Origin: Nitrosomonas eutropha
Lineage (GTDB): Bacteria; Pseudomonadota; Gammaproteobacteria; Burkholderiales; Nitrosomonadaceae
Assembly: GCF_003201195.1 (NCBI RefSeq)
Contig: NZ_QICQ01000002.1
Span: 1 to 64,000, forward strand
Length of the DNA stretch: 64,000 nucleotides
Direction of reading: 5' to 3'
Every line of letters begins with the position of its first letter. Position 1 is the stretch's first letter. The position numbers and the translations under genes are program-made. Below the pieces are notes generated by a model that ran no database searches, had not been told where the DNA came from, and saw only the letters and a list, made by a program, of their open reading frames with translations. Positions 8,646-20,335 of this stretch are shown piece by piece.

Positions 8646-9302
8646 TTACCGGCCCGGCTGATGCGGATCGGGTTCGCGCATCACACAACCAGCTTTCTCC
8701 AGCAAACCATCGTCATTGAATCTGATTGTCTCTCCCGGTTGAAACCCGGGGGGCACTTGCTGGGTTATCACATAGCGATTGCCATCATTTGCCAGCAAGC
8801 TGATTCTGTAATAAATCGGCTCGGCAATGTTCCTCTCGGGCGGAACGTAGCTGCTATTACCCAGGACATCGACTTCAGTAAAAAAACTTCCCCAGTGTCT
8901 GCCCAATGGAACTGCGACTATCCCTGAAATAAATGTATCCGTATTGCCATCATTGGCAGGGTTAAGCATGACGGGGACGATGTGTTCCACTACTCCGCAA
9001 TAATCAGCCGGAAGCCGGGCGGGATTAATCAAGGTTCTGGAAGCATCGGTGCTGTATATACGACGATAGGTTGACCGTTTCTGCCCGCCTGCACTCCCAT
9101 CAATCTTATTGGGAGAGGAAGTAGTTGCTGTTACACTAGATTTTACCTGTTGACGGGGTTTTGAATACTCTTCTGTTATTTCCTGGCTATTCACAATCTT
9201 ATCTTGTCGCGCGCCGGAAGCCAGCGCAACTCTCATTAATCCCGCACCAATCATCAAGAACAGCACGGTGAATATCAGTTTGTCAAGAGAACCAGTAAAC
9301 AT
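8646..9302 (-). CDS. Hypothetical membrane-anchored protein with a basic-loop C-terminal domain
   Basis: I do not recognise this 218-residue protein. It has one N-terminal hydrophobic segment (LIFTVLFLMIGAGLMRVALA, about residues 9-28), then a Ser/Thr/Lys-rich linker to about residue 85, then a compact domain. The C-terminal part, with NDGNRYVITQQVPPGFQPGE (about residues 170-189), resembles the beta-rich tail found in SlyB/Pcp-type lipoproteins, but no lipobox is present. The domain probably lies in the periplasm. It lies downstream of lysS on the same strand with a 101-base gap and could be read through from it. Confidence 0.6.
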   Translation of the reverse strand: MFTGSLDKLIFTVLFLMIGAGLMRVALASGARQDKIVNSQEITEEYSKPRQQVKSSVTATTSSPNKIDGSAGGQKRSTYRRIYSTDASRTLINPARLPADYCGVVEHIVPVMLNPANDGNTDTFISGIVAVPLGRHWGSFFTEVDVLGNSSYVPPERNIAEPIYYRISLLANDGNRYVITQQVPPGFQPGETIRFNDDGLLEKAGCVMREPDPHQPGR

Positions 9303-9403
9303 AGTTGAACTCCATGACTCGGCACAAACAAAGTAATATCGGCAATCACACCCCGTGCTTGAGGAAGAATCCCGAGCCGCACCACGGGATCAGTACCTGT
9401 CGT

Positions 9404-10912
9404 CTAGTCTTCCTTGCGTAACTGCGGAAACAGAATAACATCGCGGATGCTTGGAGAATCTGTCAGCAACATTACTAGCCGATCGATACCGATTCCCTCA
9501 CCTGCCGTTGGCGGCAATCCGTATTCCAGTGCCTGGATATAGTCAGCGTCATAGTGCATCGCTTCCATATCACCTGCCTCTTTAGCCCTGGCCTGTTCAA
9601 GGAAACGACTGGCCTGATCTTCAGGATCATTTAGCTCGGAAAAGCCGTTCGCAATTTCCCGCCCGGCAATATAAAGCTCAAAACGATCCGTAATCTCCGG
9701 ATTTTGATCATTGCGGCGTGCCAAAGGCGATACCTCGGCCGGATAATCAACGATAAATACGGGTTCAAACAGCAAATGTTCGGTTGTTTCATCAAACAAG
9801 GCCAATTGCAGTCCGCCGATTCCACTGTCCGGATTGAATCCGATTCCCTTTGCCTGCAAAATTTTGATCAAATCATCCCTGTTGTTAAGTTGTGCTTCGG
9901 AATTTTCAGGGTGGTATTTTAGGATGGCCTGCATGACAGTCAACCGGGCAAAAGGCCGGGCAAGATCCATTTCGCGCTGCTGATAGACAATGCGAGTGGT
10001 TCCTAACACCTTCAGCGCAACTTCACGCAGCATGGATTCCGTCAGATCCATCAGGTAATGATGATCTTGATAAGCCTCATAAAACTCCAGCATGGTGAAT
10101 TCCGGATTATGGCGAGTGGATATACCTTCATTCCTGAAATTACGGTTAATCTCAAAAACTTTTTCCATACCACCCACTACCAACCGCTTCAGGTAAAGTT
10201 CCGGTGCGATACGCAGATACAGTGACATATCCAATGCATTATGATGCGTAATAAAAGGTCGAGCAGTAGCCCCTCCTGGAATAGAGTGCATCATCGGCGT
10301 TTCAACTTCAAGATAGCCCCGGTTAACCAGAAATTCACGTACTGCCTGAATAATTTTTGAGCGAACCAGGAATACCTTGCGTGTTTCTTCATTTGTAATC
10401 AGATCAAGGTAACGTCGCCGGTATTTCTGTTCCTGATCGATAAGGCCATGAAATTTCTCCGGTAGCGGGCGCAAGGATTTAGTCAGAAGACGAAGTCGGG
10501 TAACCCGTAATGACAATTCATCCGTCCTGGTTTTGAACAAAATACCTTCCGCGCCGAGAATATCCCCCAGATCATAATGCCTGAATGCTTCGTGAGCGGA
10601 TTCTCCGGTATGATCATTGGAGATATAGAGCTGTATCCGCCCGCTCATATCCTGGATCGTTGCAAAGCTTGCCTTTCCCATTACACGCTTAAACAACATG
10701 CGTCCTGCAACTTTTACTTTAACCTGCCCACTTTCCAGTTCTTCTCTTGAGTCATTATCATACTTTTCATGCAGGTCACGAGCCAGGCTATCCCGACGAT
10801 AATCATTCGGAAAAGCATTGCCGATCTGGCGCAATGCAGTCAATTTAGAATAACGCTCTGCAATAAGGCTGTTTTCATCCTGGGAAATACCGGATGTATC
10901 TTCCTGGGTCAT
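9404..10912 (-). CDS. lysS: Lysine--tRNA ligase (class II)
   Basis: The 502-residue enzyme charges tRNA-Lys with lysine. An N-terminal OB-fold anticodon-binding domain (about residues 55-150, with [20 protein letters not shown]) precedes the class II catalytic domain: motif 2 [18 protein letters not shown] and motif 3 [13 protein letters not shown]. The length matches E. coli LysS (505). The start at 10912 (MTQEDTSG) is preferred; the open frame runs 30 residues further upstream, but that extension has no family counterpart. A GGA lies 9 bases before the ATG. prfB, the common neighbour of lysS, is not next to it here. Confidence 0.95.
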   Translation of the reverse strand: MTQEDTSGISQDENSLIAERYSKLTALRQIGNAFPNDYRRDSLARDLHEKYDNDSREELESGQVKVKVAGRMLFKRVMGKASFATIQDMSGRIQLYISNDHTGESAHEAFRHYDLGDILGAEGILFKTRTDELSLRVTRLRLLTKSLRPLPEKFHGLIDQEQKYRRRYLDLITNEETRKVFLVRSKIIQAVREFLVNRGYLEVETPMMHSIPGGATARPFITHHNALDMSLYLRIAPELYLKRLVVGGMEKVFEINRNFRNEGISTRHNPEFTMLEFYEAYQDHHYLMDLTESMLREVALKVLGTTRIVYQQREMDLARPFARLTVMQAILKYHPENSEAQLNNRDDLIKILQAKGIGFNPDSGIGGLQLALFDETTEHLLFEPVFIVDYPAEVSPLARRNDQNPEITDRFELYIAGREIANGFSELNDPEDQASRFLEQARAKEAGDMEAMHYDADYIQALEYGLPPTAGEGIGIDRLVMLLTDSPSIRDVILFPQLRKED

Positions 10913-11190
10913 ATCTATTCCAAATTTTATGTAATTTTTATTGGTATAAAATCTCTCTGTATCGTACCAAGCGGCACGGACATCCTGGAGCCGCTGCCGC
11001 ATGCGTAATCAACGTGTATTATATAGTTACTTTACCTGCTCCATTCTAACGGGCTCACGAAAAACCATCTGGCAGGAAACTTACAGTTACACGGCATCGC
11101 ACGCTGCCTGGGCACATATTACGATCTATGTACTGTCATTTATTCCATGAAAATAATCAACATCTTATTGAATTCAACTGAAAAATATCT

Positions 11191-12888
11191 GTGAACACAC
11201 CTTCAGCCCCTACTCATTTCATTCGTAATATCATTGAAGAAGACAACCGCACCGGTAAGTGGAACGGGCGCGTAGAGACACGCTTCCCGCCCGAGCCAAA
11301 TGGCTATCTGCATATCGGCCATGCAAAAAGCATTTGCTTGAATTTCGGGCTTGCGCTTGAATATAACGGCGCCTGTCATCTGCGATTCGACGATACAAAC
11401 CCGGAAAAAGAAGCTCAGGAATACGTCGATGCCATTATTGAATCAGTCCACTGGCTGGGCTTTGACTGGCAGGAACATCTTTACTACGCTTCCGATTATT
11501 TTGATCAGCTATATGAATTTGCAGAATATCTGATCACGCAAGACAAGGCCTATGTGGACAGCCTATCGGCAGATGAAATCCGCCGATTACGTGGAACCTT
11601 GACTGAAGCAGGTACAAACAGCCCTTATCGTGATCGTCCGCCATCCGAAAGTCTGGATTTGTTCCGGCGCATGCGCGCAAGAGAGTTTCCGGATGGCGCG
11701 CACGTACTACGCGCCAAAATTGATATGGCATCCCCCAACATCAATATGCGTGATCCGGTTATCTATCGCATCCGCCATATCCGCCACCAGCGCACGGGTG
11801 ATAAATGGTGTATCTACCCGATGTACGATTACACCCATTGTATTTCCGATGCTTTGGAGCGGATCACGCATTCCCTTTGCACACTGGAGTTTGAAGATCA
11901 TCGGCCACTGTATGACTGGATACTGGATCAATTAAGTGAAAAAGTTCCCTGCCACCCGCAGCAGATCGAGTTTGCGCGACTGAATCTGACTTACAGTGTC
12001 ATGAGCAAGCGTAAACTGATCGAACTGGTAGAGAACAAACTGGTAGATGGCTGGGACGATCCACGCATGAATACATTGGCAGGTCTGCGCCGTCGGGGCT
12101 ATACGCCGGAATCAATCCGCTTGTTTGCGGAACGAATCGGTATCAGTAAGGCAGATTCCTGGATTGATATGACAGTGCTGGAAGATTGCTTACGCGAAGA
12201 CCTTAATGAAAACGCACCGCGCCGCATCGCTGTCCTTAATCCGGTGCTGCTGGTCATAGATAACTTTCCAGATGATCAGATGGAAACCTGCTATGCACCC
12301 AATCATCCAAAAAAACTCGAACTTGGCACACGCGAACTACCGCTGACAAAACGGCTTTATATTGACCGTGAAGACTTTATGGAGGTGCCAGACAAAGGCT
12401 TCTTCCGCCTGGCACCTGGGGCAGAAGTGCGGTTACGTTATGCATATATCGTAAGATGCACACATCTTGTCAAAGATGATCAGGGAAAGATCCTGGAGAT
12501 TCACTGCACTTACGATCCCGCTACCAAAAGCGGTACTGCCGGGGCTGAAACCCGAAAAGTCCGTGGCAATATTCACTGGCTGTCAGCTACTTATGCCAAG
12601 GCTGTTGAAATCAGATTATATGACCGTTTGTTCAGCGACGCACATCCCGACACGGAAGGTAAAGATTTCAAAACCTCGTTAAATCCGGATTCCAGGAAAA
12701 TTATTGTCGGGTACGTTGAACCTTCTTTACTTGAAATTCAAGCAGAACAGCGTTTTCAGTTTGAACGCCATGGCTACTTTGTAGCTGATCTGGCAGATAC
12801 AAAACCGGGAAAGCCGATATTCAATCGAACCGTATCACTACGCAATACCTGGGTGAAAATCACGGACAAGCCGGAGCACAGTGGATAA
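11191..12888 (+). CDS. glnS: Glutamine--tRNA ligase (class I)
   Basis: The 565-residue class I synthetase charges tRNA-Gln. The HIGH signature is in [12 protein letters not shown] (about residues 34-45), the KMSKS-like signature is VMSKRKL (about 270-276), and a C-terminal beta-barrel anticodon domain fills the last 200 residues. It is about ten residues longer than the E. coli enzyme (554). It starts at a GTG at 11191; no strong ribosome binding site is visible. lysS is divergent, with about 280 bases between them, so both promoters should lie in 10913-11190. Presence of GlnRS means direct charging of tRNA-Gln. Confidence 0.95.
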   Translation: MNTPSAPTHFIRNIIEEDNRTGKWNGRVETRFPPEPNGYLHIGHAKSICLNFGLALEYNGACHLRFDDTNPEKEAQEYVDAIIESVHWLGFDWQEHLYYASDYFDQLYEFAEYLITQDKAYVDSLSADEIRRLRGTLTEAGTNSPYRDRPPSESLDLFRRMRAREFPDGAHVLRAKIDMASPNINMRDPVIYRIRHIRHQRTGDKWCIYPMYDYTHCISDALERITHSLCTLEFEDHRPLYDWILDQLSEKVPCHPQQIEFARLNLTYSVMSKRKLIELVENKLVDGWDDPRMNTLAGLRRRGYTPESIRLFAERIGISKADSWIDMTVLEDCLREDLNENAPRRIAVLNPVLLVIDNFPDDQMETCYAPNHPKKLELGTRELPLTKRLYIDREDFMEVPDKGFFRLAPGAEVRLRYAYIVRCTHLVKDDQGKILEIHCTYDPATKSGTAGAETRKVRGNIHWLSATYAKAVEIRLYDRLFSDAHPDTEGKDFKTSLNPDSRKIIVGYVEPSLLEIQAEQRFQFERHGYFVADLADTKPGKPIFNRTVSLRNTWVKITDKPEHSG

Positions 12889-13022
12889 TCAGCAATTGTG
12901 TGAATTACATTTGCATATATGACAAATTACCAGGACATTCGCTAAAAAGAACCTTTCTTATTTCACAACCAGATTATTTTCTTGTTATACTTGCCTCTTA
13001 TTCCAACAACATGAATTGAAAC

Positions 13023-13541
13023 ATGTCCTTAAAACACATTGTCATTCTGTTGCTCGGCGCAGGTATGATAGCTGGATGCAGCTCGGTTCCCAAAGATTCA
13101 ACGCGTGATGAGATTTCACGATATTCCCATAAATCCGGATTTGCGATTCCTCAGGGAATTCTGGAAAATGATCCGTCTTTCGTGCGGAAACGTCTGTACA
13201 GCCAATATCAGGAATGGCGTGGCACACGCTATCGATTGGGAGGTACAGATCACACTGGGGTAGATTGCTCTGCGCTTGTCAGAATCATCTTCAAGGAAGA
13301 ATTCGGCTTCACATTGCCCAGAACAGCGCTTTCCCAGGCAGAATTTGGTGAAAAAATCAGTCGGAATGAGCTTATGCCGGGAGATCTGGTGTTCTTCAAA
13401 ACAGGCGGGCGTTCCTGGCATGTAGGGATCTATCTGGATAGCAAGAAATTTCTTCATGCCTCATCCAGTCAAGGAGTCACTATATCCAGCCTGGATAATA
13501 CATACTGGAAATCCAGATACTGGAAATCCATCAGGATATAA
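13023..13541 (+). CDS. NlpC/P60 family lipoprotein, probable peptidoglycan endopeptidase
   Basis: The 172-residue precursor has a lipoprotein signal with lipobox IAGC (Cys19) and an NlpC/P60 cysteine-peptidase domain. The catalytic set is visible: Cys in GVDCSALVR (about residue 82), His in WHVGIYL (about 133) and His in FLHAS (about 145). It resembles MepS (Spr) and related hydrolases that cut peptide cross-links in the cell wall, and it should act from the outer membrane. The gene stands alone after glnS with a 134-base gap. The exact bond cut cannot be told from the sequence. Confidence 0.88.
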   Translation: MSLKHIVILLLGAGMIAGCSSVPKDSTRDEISRYSHKSGFAIPQGILENDPSFVRKRLYSQYQEWRGTRYRLGGTDHTGVDCSALVRIIFKEEFGFTLPRTALSQAEFGEKISRNELMPGDLVFFKTGGRSWHVGIYLDSKKFLHASSSQGVTISSLDNTYWKSRYWKSIRI

Positions 13542-13582
13542 AAATCATACTGTTACCTATCATATCCAGCATAGGTACTGAT

Positions 13583-14410
13583 TCAGGTTCCATACAAACG
13601 TCTTTCCAGCCGCATCCGGTTGATAATTGATGCACTGATCTCTTCTATTGATACTCCGGTAGTATCGATAAACGGGATATTAAACTGCTGGTACAGTTCA
13701 TTTTGCCACTGAAGTTCACGTTGGCATTCAACGAATGAAGCATAATGACTGCCCGGATACCGTTCCACACGAACAGCCTGAAGCCGTGACGTGCTCAACG
13801 TCAATCCAAACAATTTCTCACGCAGTGGTTGTAACAACGAAGGAAGACGCACGACTCCCATATCTTCTGGCGTAAATGGATAATTAGCAGCAAGCACTCC
13901 ATACTGCAAAGCCAGATACACACACACTGGGGTTTTACCAGAGCGTGATACTCCTACCAAAATCACGTCAGCATCGGCAAGAATTTTAGAGTTACTACCA
14001 TCATCACTGTTCAGCGCATACTGAATCGCAGCAATACGTCGAAAATAGGAAGCATCCTGGCCAAGAATATGGGAGCGTCCGGGTATGCGCACAGGTGACT
14101 GTTGCAGCGCCGTTTCCAGCACACCAAGACAAGATTCAAAAAAATCAATAAGATAACAATCAGCCTGACGGACAGAAGCGAGGATAACCGGATCCAGCAA
14201 TGTGCTAAACACCAATGATGGCTGACCTTCCTGCTTCGCAATTGTATTGATACGATCAATGATCTCCTGAACCTTAGCTGCACTGTCCAGGAAAGAAGCA
14301 TAGTGCTTCTTCCACTCTATTCCATCGAACTGGGTCAACAGACTATGACCCAGTGTTTCCGCTGTAATGCCCGTACGATCAGACAGAAAAAAAACGCTGC
14401 GTTGTAACAT
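13583..14410 (-). CDS. ppsR: PEP synthase regulatory protein (kinase/pyrophosphorylase)
   Basis: The 275-residue protein belongs to the PpsR/DUF299 family. Members inactivate PEP synthase by ADP-dependent phosphorylation of a threonine and reactivate it by phosphate-dependent removal. The nucleotide-binding loop GVSRSGKTP is at about residues 152-160, and the N-terminal FLSDRTGITAETLG is typical. It starts 4 bases after the ppsA stop codon, so the two are co-transcribed and the regulator is made with its target. Length matches the family. Confidence 0.92.
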   Translation of the reverse strand: MLQRSVFFLSDRTGITAETLGHSLLTQFDGIEWKKHYASFLDSAAKVQEIIDRINTIAKQEGQPSLVFSTLLDPVILASVRQADCYLIDFFESCLGVLETALQQSPVRIPGRSHILGQDASYFRRIAAIQYALNSDDGSNSKILADADVILVGVSRSGKTPVCVYLALQYGVLAANYPFTPEDMGVVRLPSLLQPLREKLFGLTLSTSRLQAVRVERYPGSHYASFVECQRELQWQNELYQQFNIPFIDTTGVSIEEISASIINRMRLERRLYGT

Positions 14411-14414
14411 CGCC

Positions 14415-16790
14415 CTACTGCTCCCGGTCCGCCAGATGCAGCCAGGTGCTCACTACCGTGTCCTGATTAAGAGAAAGGCTGCTGATACCCTGTTCAACCA
14501 GCCAGCGTGCAAAATCCGGATAATCAGAGGGTGCCTGGCCGCAAATACCAATATATTTCCCCTGTTTATGGCAAGCATCAATTGCCATTTTCAGCAGCCG
14601 CTTCACAGCTGGATTACGCTCATCGAATAAATGAGCAACCAGCTCCGAATCACGATCCAGCCCAAGTACCAGCTGGGTCATATCATTAGACCCGATGGAA
14701 AACCCATCGAAGTATTCGAGGAATTCTTCAGCCAACACAGCATTGGAAGGAATTTCGCACATCATGATCAAACGTAGCCCATTGCTTCCGCGTTTTAATC
14801 CATTAGCTGCCAGTAATTCTGTAATCTGCTGCGCCTCTTCCAGGGTTCGACAAAAAGGAACCATCACTTCAACATTGGTAAAACCCATTTCATCACGTAC
14901 CTTGCGCAAAGCCCGACACTCTAGCTCAAAGCAGGCACGAAAAGAATCAGCAAGATAACGTGAAGTACCACGAAATCCAATCATCGGATTTTCCTCATGT
15001 GGTTCAAAGCGATCTCCCGCAATCAGATTCGCGTATTCATTAGATTTAAAATCAGATAGACGCACAATCACCGGATGTGGGTGAAAAGCTGCCGCCAACG
15101 TGGCAATACCTTCCACCAGTTTCTCAATATAGAAAGACACCGGGTCGGGGTAACCTGTCGTTCGCTTACTGACAGATGTTTTCAGATCATCCGGAAGCGC
15201 ATCAAATTCCAGCACGGCCCGGGGATGGATACCAATATTGTTGGCGACGATAAATTCCAGACGTGCCAGCCCCACTCCATGATTGGGCAGTTGTGAAAAT
15301 GCAAAAGCCTGCGCAGGATTTCCGATATTCAACATGATCTTGACTGGTAATTCAGGCAGCTTACTGATCTCTGAACAAGTATGCTGAAAAGGAAGCAGAC
15401 CTTCATAAACAAAACCTGTATCTCCTTCCGCACAGGATATGGTCACCGCCTGGCCATCGCTGATTTTTGTCGTAGCCAGCTCACACCCGACCACCGCAGG
15501 AATGCCCAGCTCGCGCGCAACAATAGCAGCGTGACAGGTACGCCCGCCACGATTGGTCACAATCGCTGCGGCTCGTTTCATGATTGGCTCCCAATCCGGA
15601 TCTGTCATGTCCGTTACCAGCACGTCGCCCGGCTGAATCTCGGCCATCTGCCCCGCGCTCATAATGACCCGCGCCGTTCCCTGTCCGATCTTCTGGCCGA
15701 TCGCGCGCCCCTGCACCAGCACCGGGCCTCGTCCGCTCAGGTGAAATTGTTCTACTGATTGCTCGGCACGGCTTTTCACCGTTTCCGGGCGGGCCTGGAC
15801 AATATAAATCTGTCCATCTATTCCATCCAGTGCCCATTCGATATCCATCGGCCGGTTGTAGTGCTGTTCGATGATCACCGCCTGTCGGGCCAATAATTCA
15901 ATTTGCTCATCGGACAAACTGAAACGCTGACTTCGTTCCGGCGATACCGGCTGTACCACGGTCGTCTGCCCTGCCTGCTCATCGCTATAGATCATCTCGG
16001 TTGCCTTGGCTCCCAGCCGGCGGGAAAGAATTGCGGGTAATCCCACCTTAAGATTTTGTTTATAAACAATAAACTCATCCGGATTGACTGTTCCCTGTAC
16101 GACGGTTTCCCCCAAACCATAAGCAGAAGTAATAAACACCACATCCCGAAAGCCAGATTCAGTATCAAGTGTAAATATCACGCCACTGGCACCTTTATCG
16201 CTGCGCGCCATCCGTTGTACGCCCGCAGATAAAAATACCTGATCATGATGAAACCCGTGATGGGTCCGATAGGAAATCGCCCGGTCCGTATAAAGTGAAG
16301 CAAACACTCTTCTGAGTGCACTGAACAGGTTATCAAGCCCCTGCACGTTCAGCAGCGTCTCCTGCTGGCCGGCAAAGGAGGCATCCGCTAGATCCTCAGC
16401 TGTTGCCGATGAACGTACTGCAAAGGATACTTTCTCACCCGAATCAGCAATGAGCTTCTGGTATGCCCGAGTCACTACTTCTACCAGATCATCCGGCAGC
16501 GTGGCGGCAAGCAACCAAGAGCGAATCTGTTTACCCGCAACGGCCAACGCCTCCACATCGTCAACATCCAGTGGGGTCAATAATTGATTGATGCGATCAT
16601 TCAAATCATTGATCCTGAGAAATTCACGATAAGCGTATGTTGTCGTAGCAAATCCGCCAGGCACTTTCACCCCGGCGCGGGAAAGATTGCCGATCATCTC
16701 CCCCAGCGAGGCATTCTTGCCCCCTACGCTCGCCACATCGTTCATACCTACCTGATCCAGCCACAAAATATAGTCAGGATGACCAGCCAT
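14415..16790 (-). CDS. ppsA: Phosphoenolpyruvate synthase
   Basis: The 791-residue enzyme makes phosphoenolpyruvate from pyruvate and ATP, a gluconeogenic step. Domains in order: the ATP-grasp PEP/pyruvate-binding domain (about 1-350, [11 protein letters not shown] near the start), the swivelling phosphohistidine domain (about 375-460, catalytic His in [15 protein letters not shown]) and the TIM-barrel PEP-utilising domain (to the end, with [17 protein letters not shown] and the catalytic Cys in GICGQAPSD). The TCH sequence fits the His/Thr pair that PpsR regulates. Its partner ppsR is directly downstream. In an autotroph it would feed sugar synthesis. Confidence 0.95.
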   Translation of the reverse strand: MAGHPDYILWLDQVGMNDVASVGGKNASLGEMIGNLSRAGVKVPGGFATTTYAYREFLRINDLNDRINQLLTPLDVDDVEALAVAGKQIRSWLLAATLPDDLVEVVTRAYQKLIADSGEKVSFAVRSSATAEDLADASFAGQQETLLNVQGLDNLFSALRRVFASLYTDRAISYRTHHGFHHDQVFLSAGVQRMARSDKGASGVIFTLDTESGFRDVVFITSAYGLGETVVQGTVNPDEFIVYKQNLKVGLPAILSRRLGAKATEMIYSDEQAGQTTVVQPVSPERSQRFSLSDEQIELLARQAVIIEQHYNRPMDIEWALDGIDGQIYIVQARPETVKSRAEQSVEQFHLSGRGPVLVQGRAIGQKIGQGTARVIMSAGQMAEIQPGDVLVTDMTDPDWEPIMKRAAAIVTNRGGRTCHAAIVARELGIPAVVGCELATTKISDGQAVTISCAEGDTGFVYEGLLPFQHTCSEISKLPELPVKIMLNIGNPAQAFAFSQLPNHGVGLARLEFIVANNIGIHPRAVLEFDALPDDLKTSVSKRTTGYPDPVSFYIEKLVEGIATLAAAFHPHPVIVRLSDFKSNEYANLIAGDRFEPHEENPMIGFRGTSRYLADSFRACFELECRALRKVRDEMGFTNVEVMVPFCRTLEEAQQITELLAANGLKRGSNGLRLIMMCEIPSNAVLAEEFLEYFDGFSIGSNDMTQLVLGLDRDSELVAHLFDERNPAVKRLLKMAIDACHKQGKYIGICGQAPSDYPDFARWLVEQGISSLSLNQDTVVSTWLHLADREQ

Positions 16791-16886
16791 AACTTACTCT
16801 CATTGAAAAACAGAACGGATACGATAACATCTGTGCACTATCGTCTTCTTTTATCAAAATAAATAACCTGAACGAACCATGGATTG

Positions 16887-17270
16887 CTATCTGTCTGGGG
16901 GTCGGACAAATATTGCGGCAGCAACATGCCTTCCTTCAGACGACAGAATATTGTAGGTTCTGCATACTGCGTGCGTATCCATTGTCTCGAATCCAATTCC
17001 GCGAGCCAGTATTTTTTTTATCAGCGATGCATTTGGAAACTGTAATGATATTCCTGTTCCGAGCAAAATAATTTCCGGCTGCACTGCCAGCAATGGATCA
17101 AAATGCTCCATTTCCAACTGGTTAATACTGCTTACTGGCCAGTGTTCAACAATTTGTTCCGGCAGCACGATCATGCTATCTGTATACCGCACCTGATTGA
17201 CCGCAACATAACCATCTCCGTAACCGGAAAAAATGTTCAAACCGGAGTTATCCGAAAGATGTAATTTCAT
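16887..17270 (-). CDS. Mth938-like domain protein
   Basis: The 127-residue protein matches the Mth938/NDUFAF3-like family (DUF498), with PEIILLGTGISLQFP and the late GIGFETMDTHAVCRTYN motif. The mitochondrial relative is a complex I assembly factor, but the bacterial role is not settled. It is a single-domain soluble protein. It lies upstream of ppsA on the same strand with a 96-base gap. An AAGGA ribosome binding site (reverse of TCCTT at 17276-17280) precedes the ATG. Confidence 0.85.
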   Translation of the reverse strand: MKLHLSDNSGLNIFSGYGDGYVAVNQVRYTDSMIVLPEQIVEHWPVSSINQLEMEHFDPLLAVQPEIILLGTGISLQFPNASLIKKILARGIGFETMDTHAVCRTYNILSSEGRHVAAAIFVRPPDR

Positions 17271-17561
17271 ATAAATCCTTTCGTAACGAAAAATTCAGCT
17301 TTGATCCGGCTGGATAATCAGCCCAACCATTTTCATTCAGGACACTTCTAACAATTGATTTTCCAGACAAATAGCAACGTTGTGCAGGTACTCCCTGCCT
17401 CACCTATCTACTTGTTACTTGTTTGACAGATCTCGTTGCTGCGCCCATACGCCTTGCACCACATCCCGCACAGCTGAGTTTTTAGAAATGTCCTTTAATA
17501 AAAATCAGCGTAACATGGTATGCTTTTTCCGTATTTTAAATAGAATTTTCTCTATCCGTCC

Positions 17562-18788
17562 ATGCAACCCATCAAAAAATCCAGCAAACTCAACCATGTC
17601 TGCTATGACATACGGGGACCGGTTCTTGATCGTGCCAGACAGATGGAGGAAGATGGGCATCGTATCATCAAGCTCAATATCGGCAACCCTGCTTCCTTCG
17701 GGTTTGAAGCGCCGGACGAAATCTTGCAGGATGTCATCCAAAACCTTTCTGCCGCATCCGGTTATTGCGATTCCAAAGGGCTGTTCGCCGCTCGTAAAGC
17801 GATCATGCATTACACGCAGGAAAAAAATATCGCCAACGTGCGGATGGATGACATCTACGTCGGGAATGGCGTATCAGAACTGATCATGCTGGCTACCCAG
17901 GCGCTGCTGGAAAATGATGATGAAGTGCTGGTTCCCTCGCCGGATTATCCCTTATGGACGGCTGCAGTCTCTCTGGCGGGCGGAATCGCGCGACATTATA
18001 TATGCGACGAACAATCTGACTGGCTGCCGGATCCGGAAAACATAAAAGCCAAGGTCAACAGCAGAACCCGGGCAATCGTCATCATCAACCCCAACAACCC
18101 TACTGGCGCACTGTATCCGGATGATTTGTTGCGCGATATCATAGAAATTGCCCGACAAAACAACCTGATCATTTTTGCTGACGAAATCTACGACAAAATC
18201 CTTTATGACTCTGCCCGCCATACTTCAATTGCCTCGTTGGCCAATGATGTTCCATTTGTAACATTCAACGGCTTATCCAAAAATTATCGCGCCGCTGGCT
18301 TTCGTTCCGGCTGGGCAGTTGTCTCCGGCGACAAAACACGAGCGCGGGATTACATTGCCGGGCTCAATATGCTGGCATCCATGCGTTTGTGCGCCAATGT
18401 TCCAGCACAATTCGGCATCCAGACTGCACTGGGTGGCTATCAAAGTATTCACGATCTCACCATGCCCACCGGGCGGCTAAAGCGCCAGCGTGACCTGGCC
18501 TGGAAACTGCTCACCGACATTCCGGGCGTGACCTGCGTTAAACCCCAAAGCGCACTGTACCTGTTCCCGCGGTTGGACCCCGCCTATTATCCGATTACAG
18601 ATGATGAACAATTTGCACTGGATCTGCTACTGGAAGAAAAGGTACTCATCGTTCAGGGAACCGGGTTCAACTGGTCTCAGCCCGATCATTTCCGGATTGT
18701 ATTTCTGCCTAACAGTGACGATCTAACCGAAGCCATCGGCCGTATCGCACAGTTTTTAGGCCGCTATCGCGCTCGTCACAGCTGCTAA
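17562..18788 (+). CDS. alaA: AlaA-type pyridoxal-phosphate aminotransferase
   Basis: The 408-residue fold-type I aminotransferase is closest in style to AlaA, which converts pyruvate and glutamate to alanine and 2-oxoglutarate. Seen are NPNNPTG (176-182), the PLP-contacting DEIYDK (207-212) and the Schiff-base lysine Lys240 in GLSKNYRAAGFRSGW. The N-terminal IRGPVLDRA matches AlaA. It lies directly upstream of hom, as in many betaproteobacteria. The 290-base gap upstream (17271-17561) holds no gene; its promoter should lie there. Confidence 0.88.
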   Translation: MQPIKKSSKLNHVCYDIRGPVLDRARQMEEDGHRIIKLNIGNPASFGFEAPDEILQDVIQNLSAASGYCDSKGLFAARKAIMHYTQEKNIANVRMDDIYVGNGVSELIMLATQALLENDDEVLVPSPDYPLWTAAVSLAGGIARHYICDEQSDWLPDPENIKAKVNSRTRAIVIINPNNPTGALYPDDLLRDIIEIARQNNLIIFADEIYDKILYDSARHTSIASLANDVPFVTFNGLSKNYRAAGFRSGWAVVSGDKTRARDYIAGLNMLASMRLCANVPAQFGIQTALGGYQSIHDLTMPTGRLKRQRDLAWKLLTDIPGVTCVKPQSALYLFPRLDPAYYPITDDEQFALDLLLEEKVLIVQGTGFNWSQPDHFRIVFLPNSDDLTEAIGRIAQFLGRYRARHSC

Positions 18789-18894
18789 TCCTACCTCCTG
18801 GAAAGCACGGTAACCAAGCGGGTAACTAACGTACTCCACTTTATTCCGTATATAATCTTCGGTTTATCCTTATTGATACACAAAAAATTCCGTT

Positions 18895-20211
18895 ATGAAG
18901 CCAATTCATGTAGGACTGCTCGGCGTTGGCACCGTTGGTAGCGGTACTTATACCGTTCTGAAACGCAACCAGCAGGAAATCACACGCAGAACTGGTCGCA
19001 ATATCATCATTCGCATGATCGCCGATCTGGATCAGGAAAAGGCACGTGCTCTGGTCGCGGGTGACGATGTCGTCGTCACATCCGATGCACTTGAAATTGC
19101 CAGACATCCCGACATTGACATCATCGTCGAACTGATCGGAGGGCAAGCTATCGCCAAACAAGCGATACTTGAAGCCATTACTCACGGCAAACATGTCATT
19201 ACTGCCAATAAGGCACTGCTGGCAAATCATGGCAATGAAATCTTTGCTGCCGCACAACAACGCAATGTTATCGTCGCATTTGAGGCGGCCGTGGCGGGAG
19301 GCATTCCCATCATCAAGGCTCTGCGAGAAGGTCTGGCAGCCAACCGCATTGAATGGATTGCCGGCATTATTAACGGAACCAGTAACTTCATCCTGTCGGA
19401 GATGCGTGTCAAAGGGCTGGACTTCAGCACCGTTCTCGCCAGCGCACAGCAGCTGGGTTATGCCGAGGCTGACCCAACCTATGATATAGAAGGCATCGAT
19501 GCTGCTCACAAAATCACCATCATGGCGGCACTTGCCTTTGGCATTCCGGTTCGGTTCGATCAAACTTACATCGAAGGAATCACCAAACTGGCCAATGACG
19601 ATATTCGTTATGCTGAAGAATTAGGCTATCGCATCAAACTGCTGGGTATTACCAAACGCACGACCAATGGCATTGAGTTGCGTGTCCACCCGGCGCTGAT
19701 TCCAGTCAAACGACTGATTGCCAATGTAGAAGGTGTAATGAATGCGATCATCGTAAAAGGGGATGCAGTCGGGCCGACGCTGTATTATGGTGCCGGGGCC
19801 GGTGCGGAACCTACTGCCAGCGCAGTGATCGCTGATCTGGTAGATGTCACACGTCTGCTCACCTCCAGCCCGGAACACCGGGTGCCCGTGCTGGCATTCC
19901 TGCCGGAGCTGCTGTCTGACACACCCATCATACCGATGGAGGCAGTGGAAACCGCCTATTACCTGCGGCTGCAGGTCACGGATAAACCTGGTGTGCTGGC
20001 CGATATCACCCGCATCCTGGCAGACAGTGAAATCTCCATCAGTGCAATGATCCAGAAAGAGCATGCAGATGGGGAAGACAAGGTCAACATCATTATGCTT
20101 TTGCACAAAACCAGGGAAAAGAACATCAATACAGCTATTGAAAAAATACAGAACCTTCCAGCTATGGCTGATAAAATCATTCGGATTCGACTTGAGGAGC
20201 TTGGCAGTTAA
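18895..20211 (+). CDS. hom: Homoserine dehydrogenase
   Basis: The 438-residue enzyme reduces aspartate semialdehyde to homoserine, the branch to threonine and methionine. The N-terminal NAD(P) motif GLLGVGTVGSGTY (about residues 7-19) is followed by the catalytic domain (AGIINGTSNFIL, about 160-171) and a C-terminal ACT domain (about 350-425), which usually gives threonine feedback control. It is the monofunctional form without aspartokinase. A TATAAT at 18851-18856, about 39 bases before the ATG, is a candidate -10 box. thrC follows, so threonine synthesis is grouped. Confidence 0.95.
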   Translation: MKPIHVGLLGVGTVGSGTYTVLKRNQQEITRRTGRNIIIRMIADLDQEKARALVAGDDVVVTSDALEIARHPDIDIIVELIGGQAIAKQAILEAITHGKHVITANKALLANHGNEIFAAAQQRNVIVAFEAAVAGGIPIIKALREGLAANRIEWIAGIINGTSNFILSEMRVKGLDFSTVLASAQQLGYAEADPTYDIEGIDAAHKITIMAALAFGIPVRFDQTYIEGITKLANDDIRYAEELGYRIKLLGITKRTTNGIELRVHPALIPVKRLIANVEGVMNAIIVKGDAVGPTLYYGAGAGAEPTASAVIADLVDVTRLLTSSPEHRVPVLAFLPELLSDTPIIPMEAVETAYYLRLQVTDKPGVLADITRILADSEISISAMIQKEHADGEDKVNIIMLLHKTREKNINTAIEKIQNLPAMADKIIRIRLEELGS

Positions 20212-20335
20212 AATTGCACAGCCTTTCAAATTTTGCTGTATTCATATTCAATTCAATCCTTGATTTCTTTCGGAATTGATCAGCTTCCAACGCGAAGCAC
20301 CTGGTTGTTTCTTTCCCCGTTTATCACAGACTAAT

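Noticed and set aside
8577-8927. 116-codon plus-strand frame
   Set aside because: It lies antisense within the hypothetical membrane-anchored gene at 8646-9302, which has a better start and a sensible domain layout.
11003-11190. N-terminal extension or leader peptide for lysS or glnS
   Set aside because: The open frame upstream of lysS has no family counterpart and no T-box or leader structure was seen.
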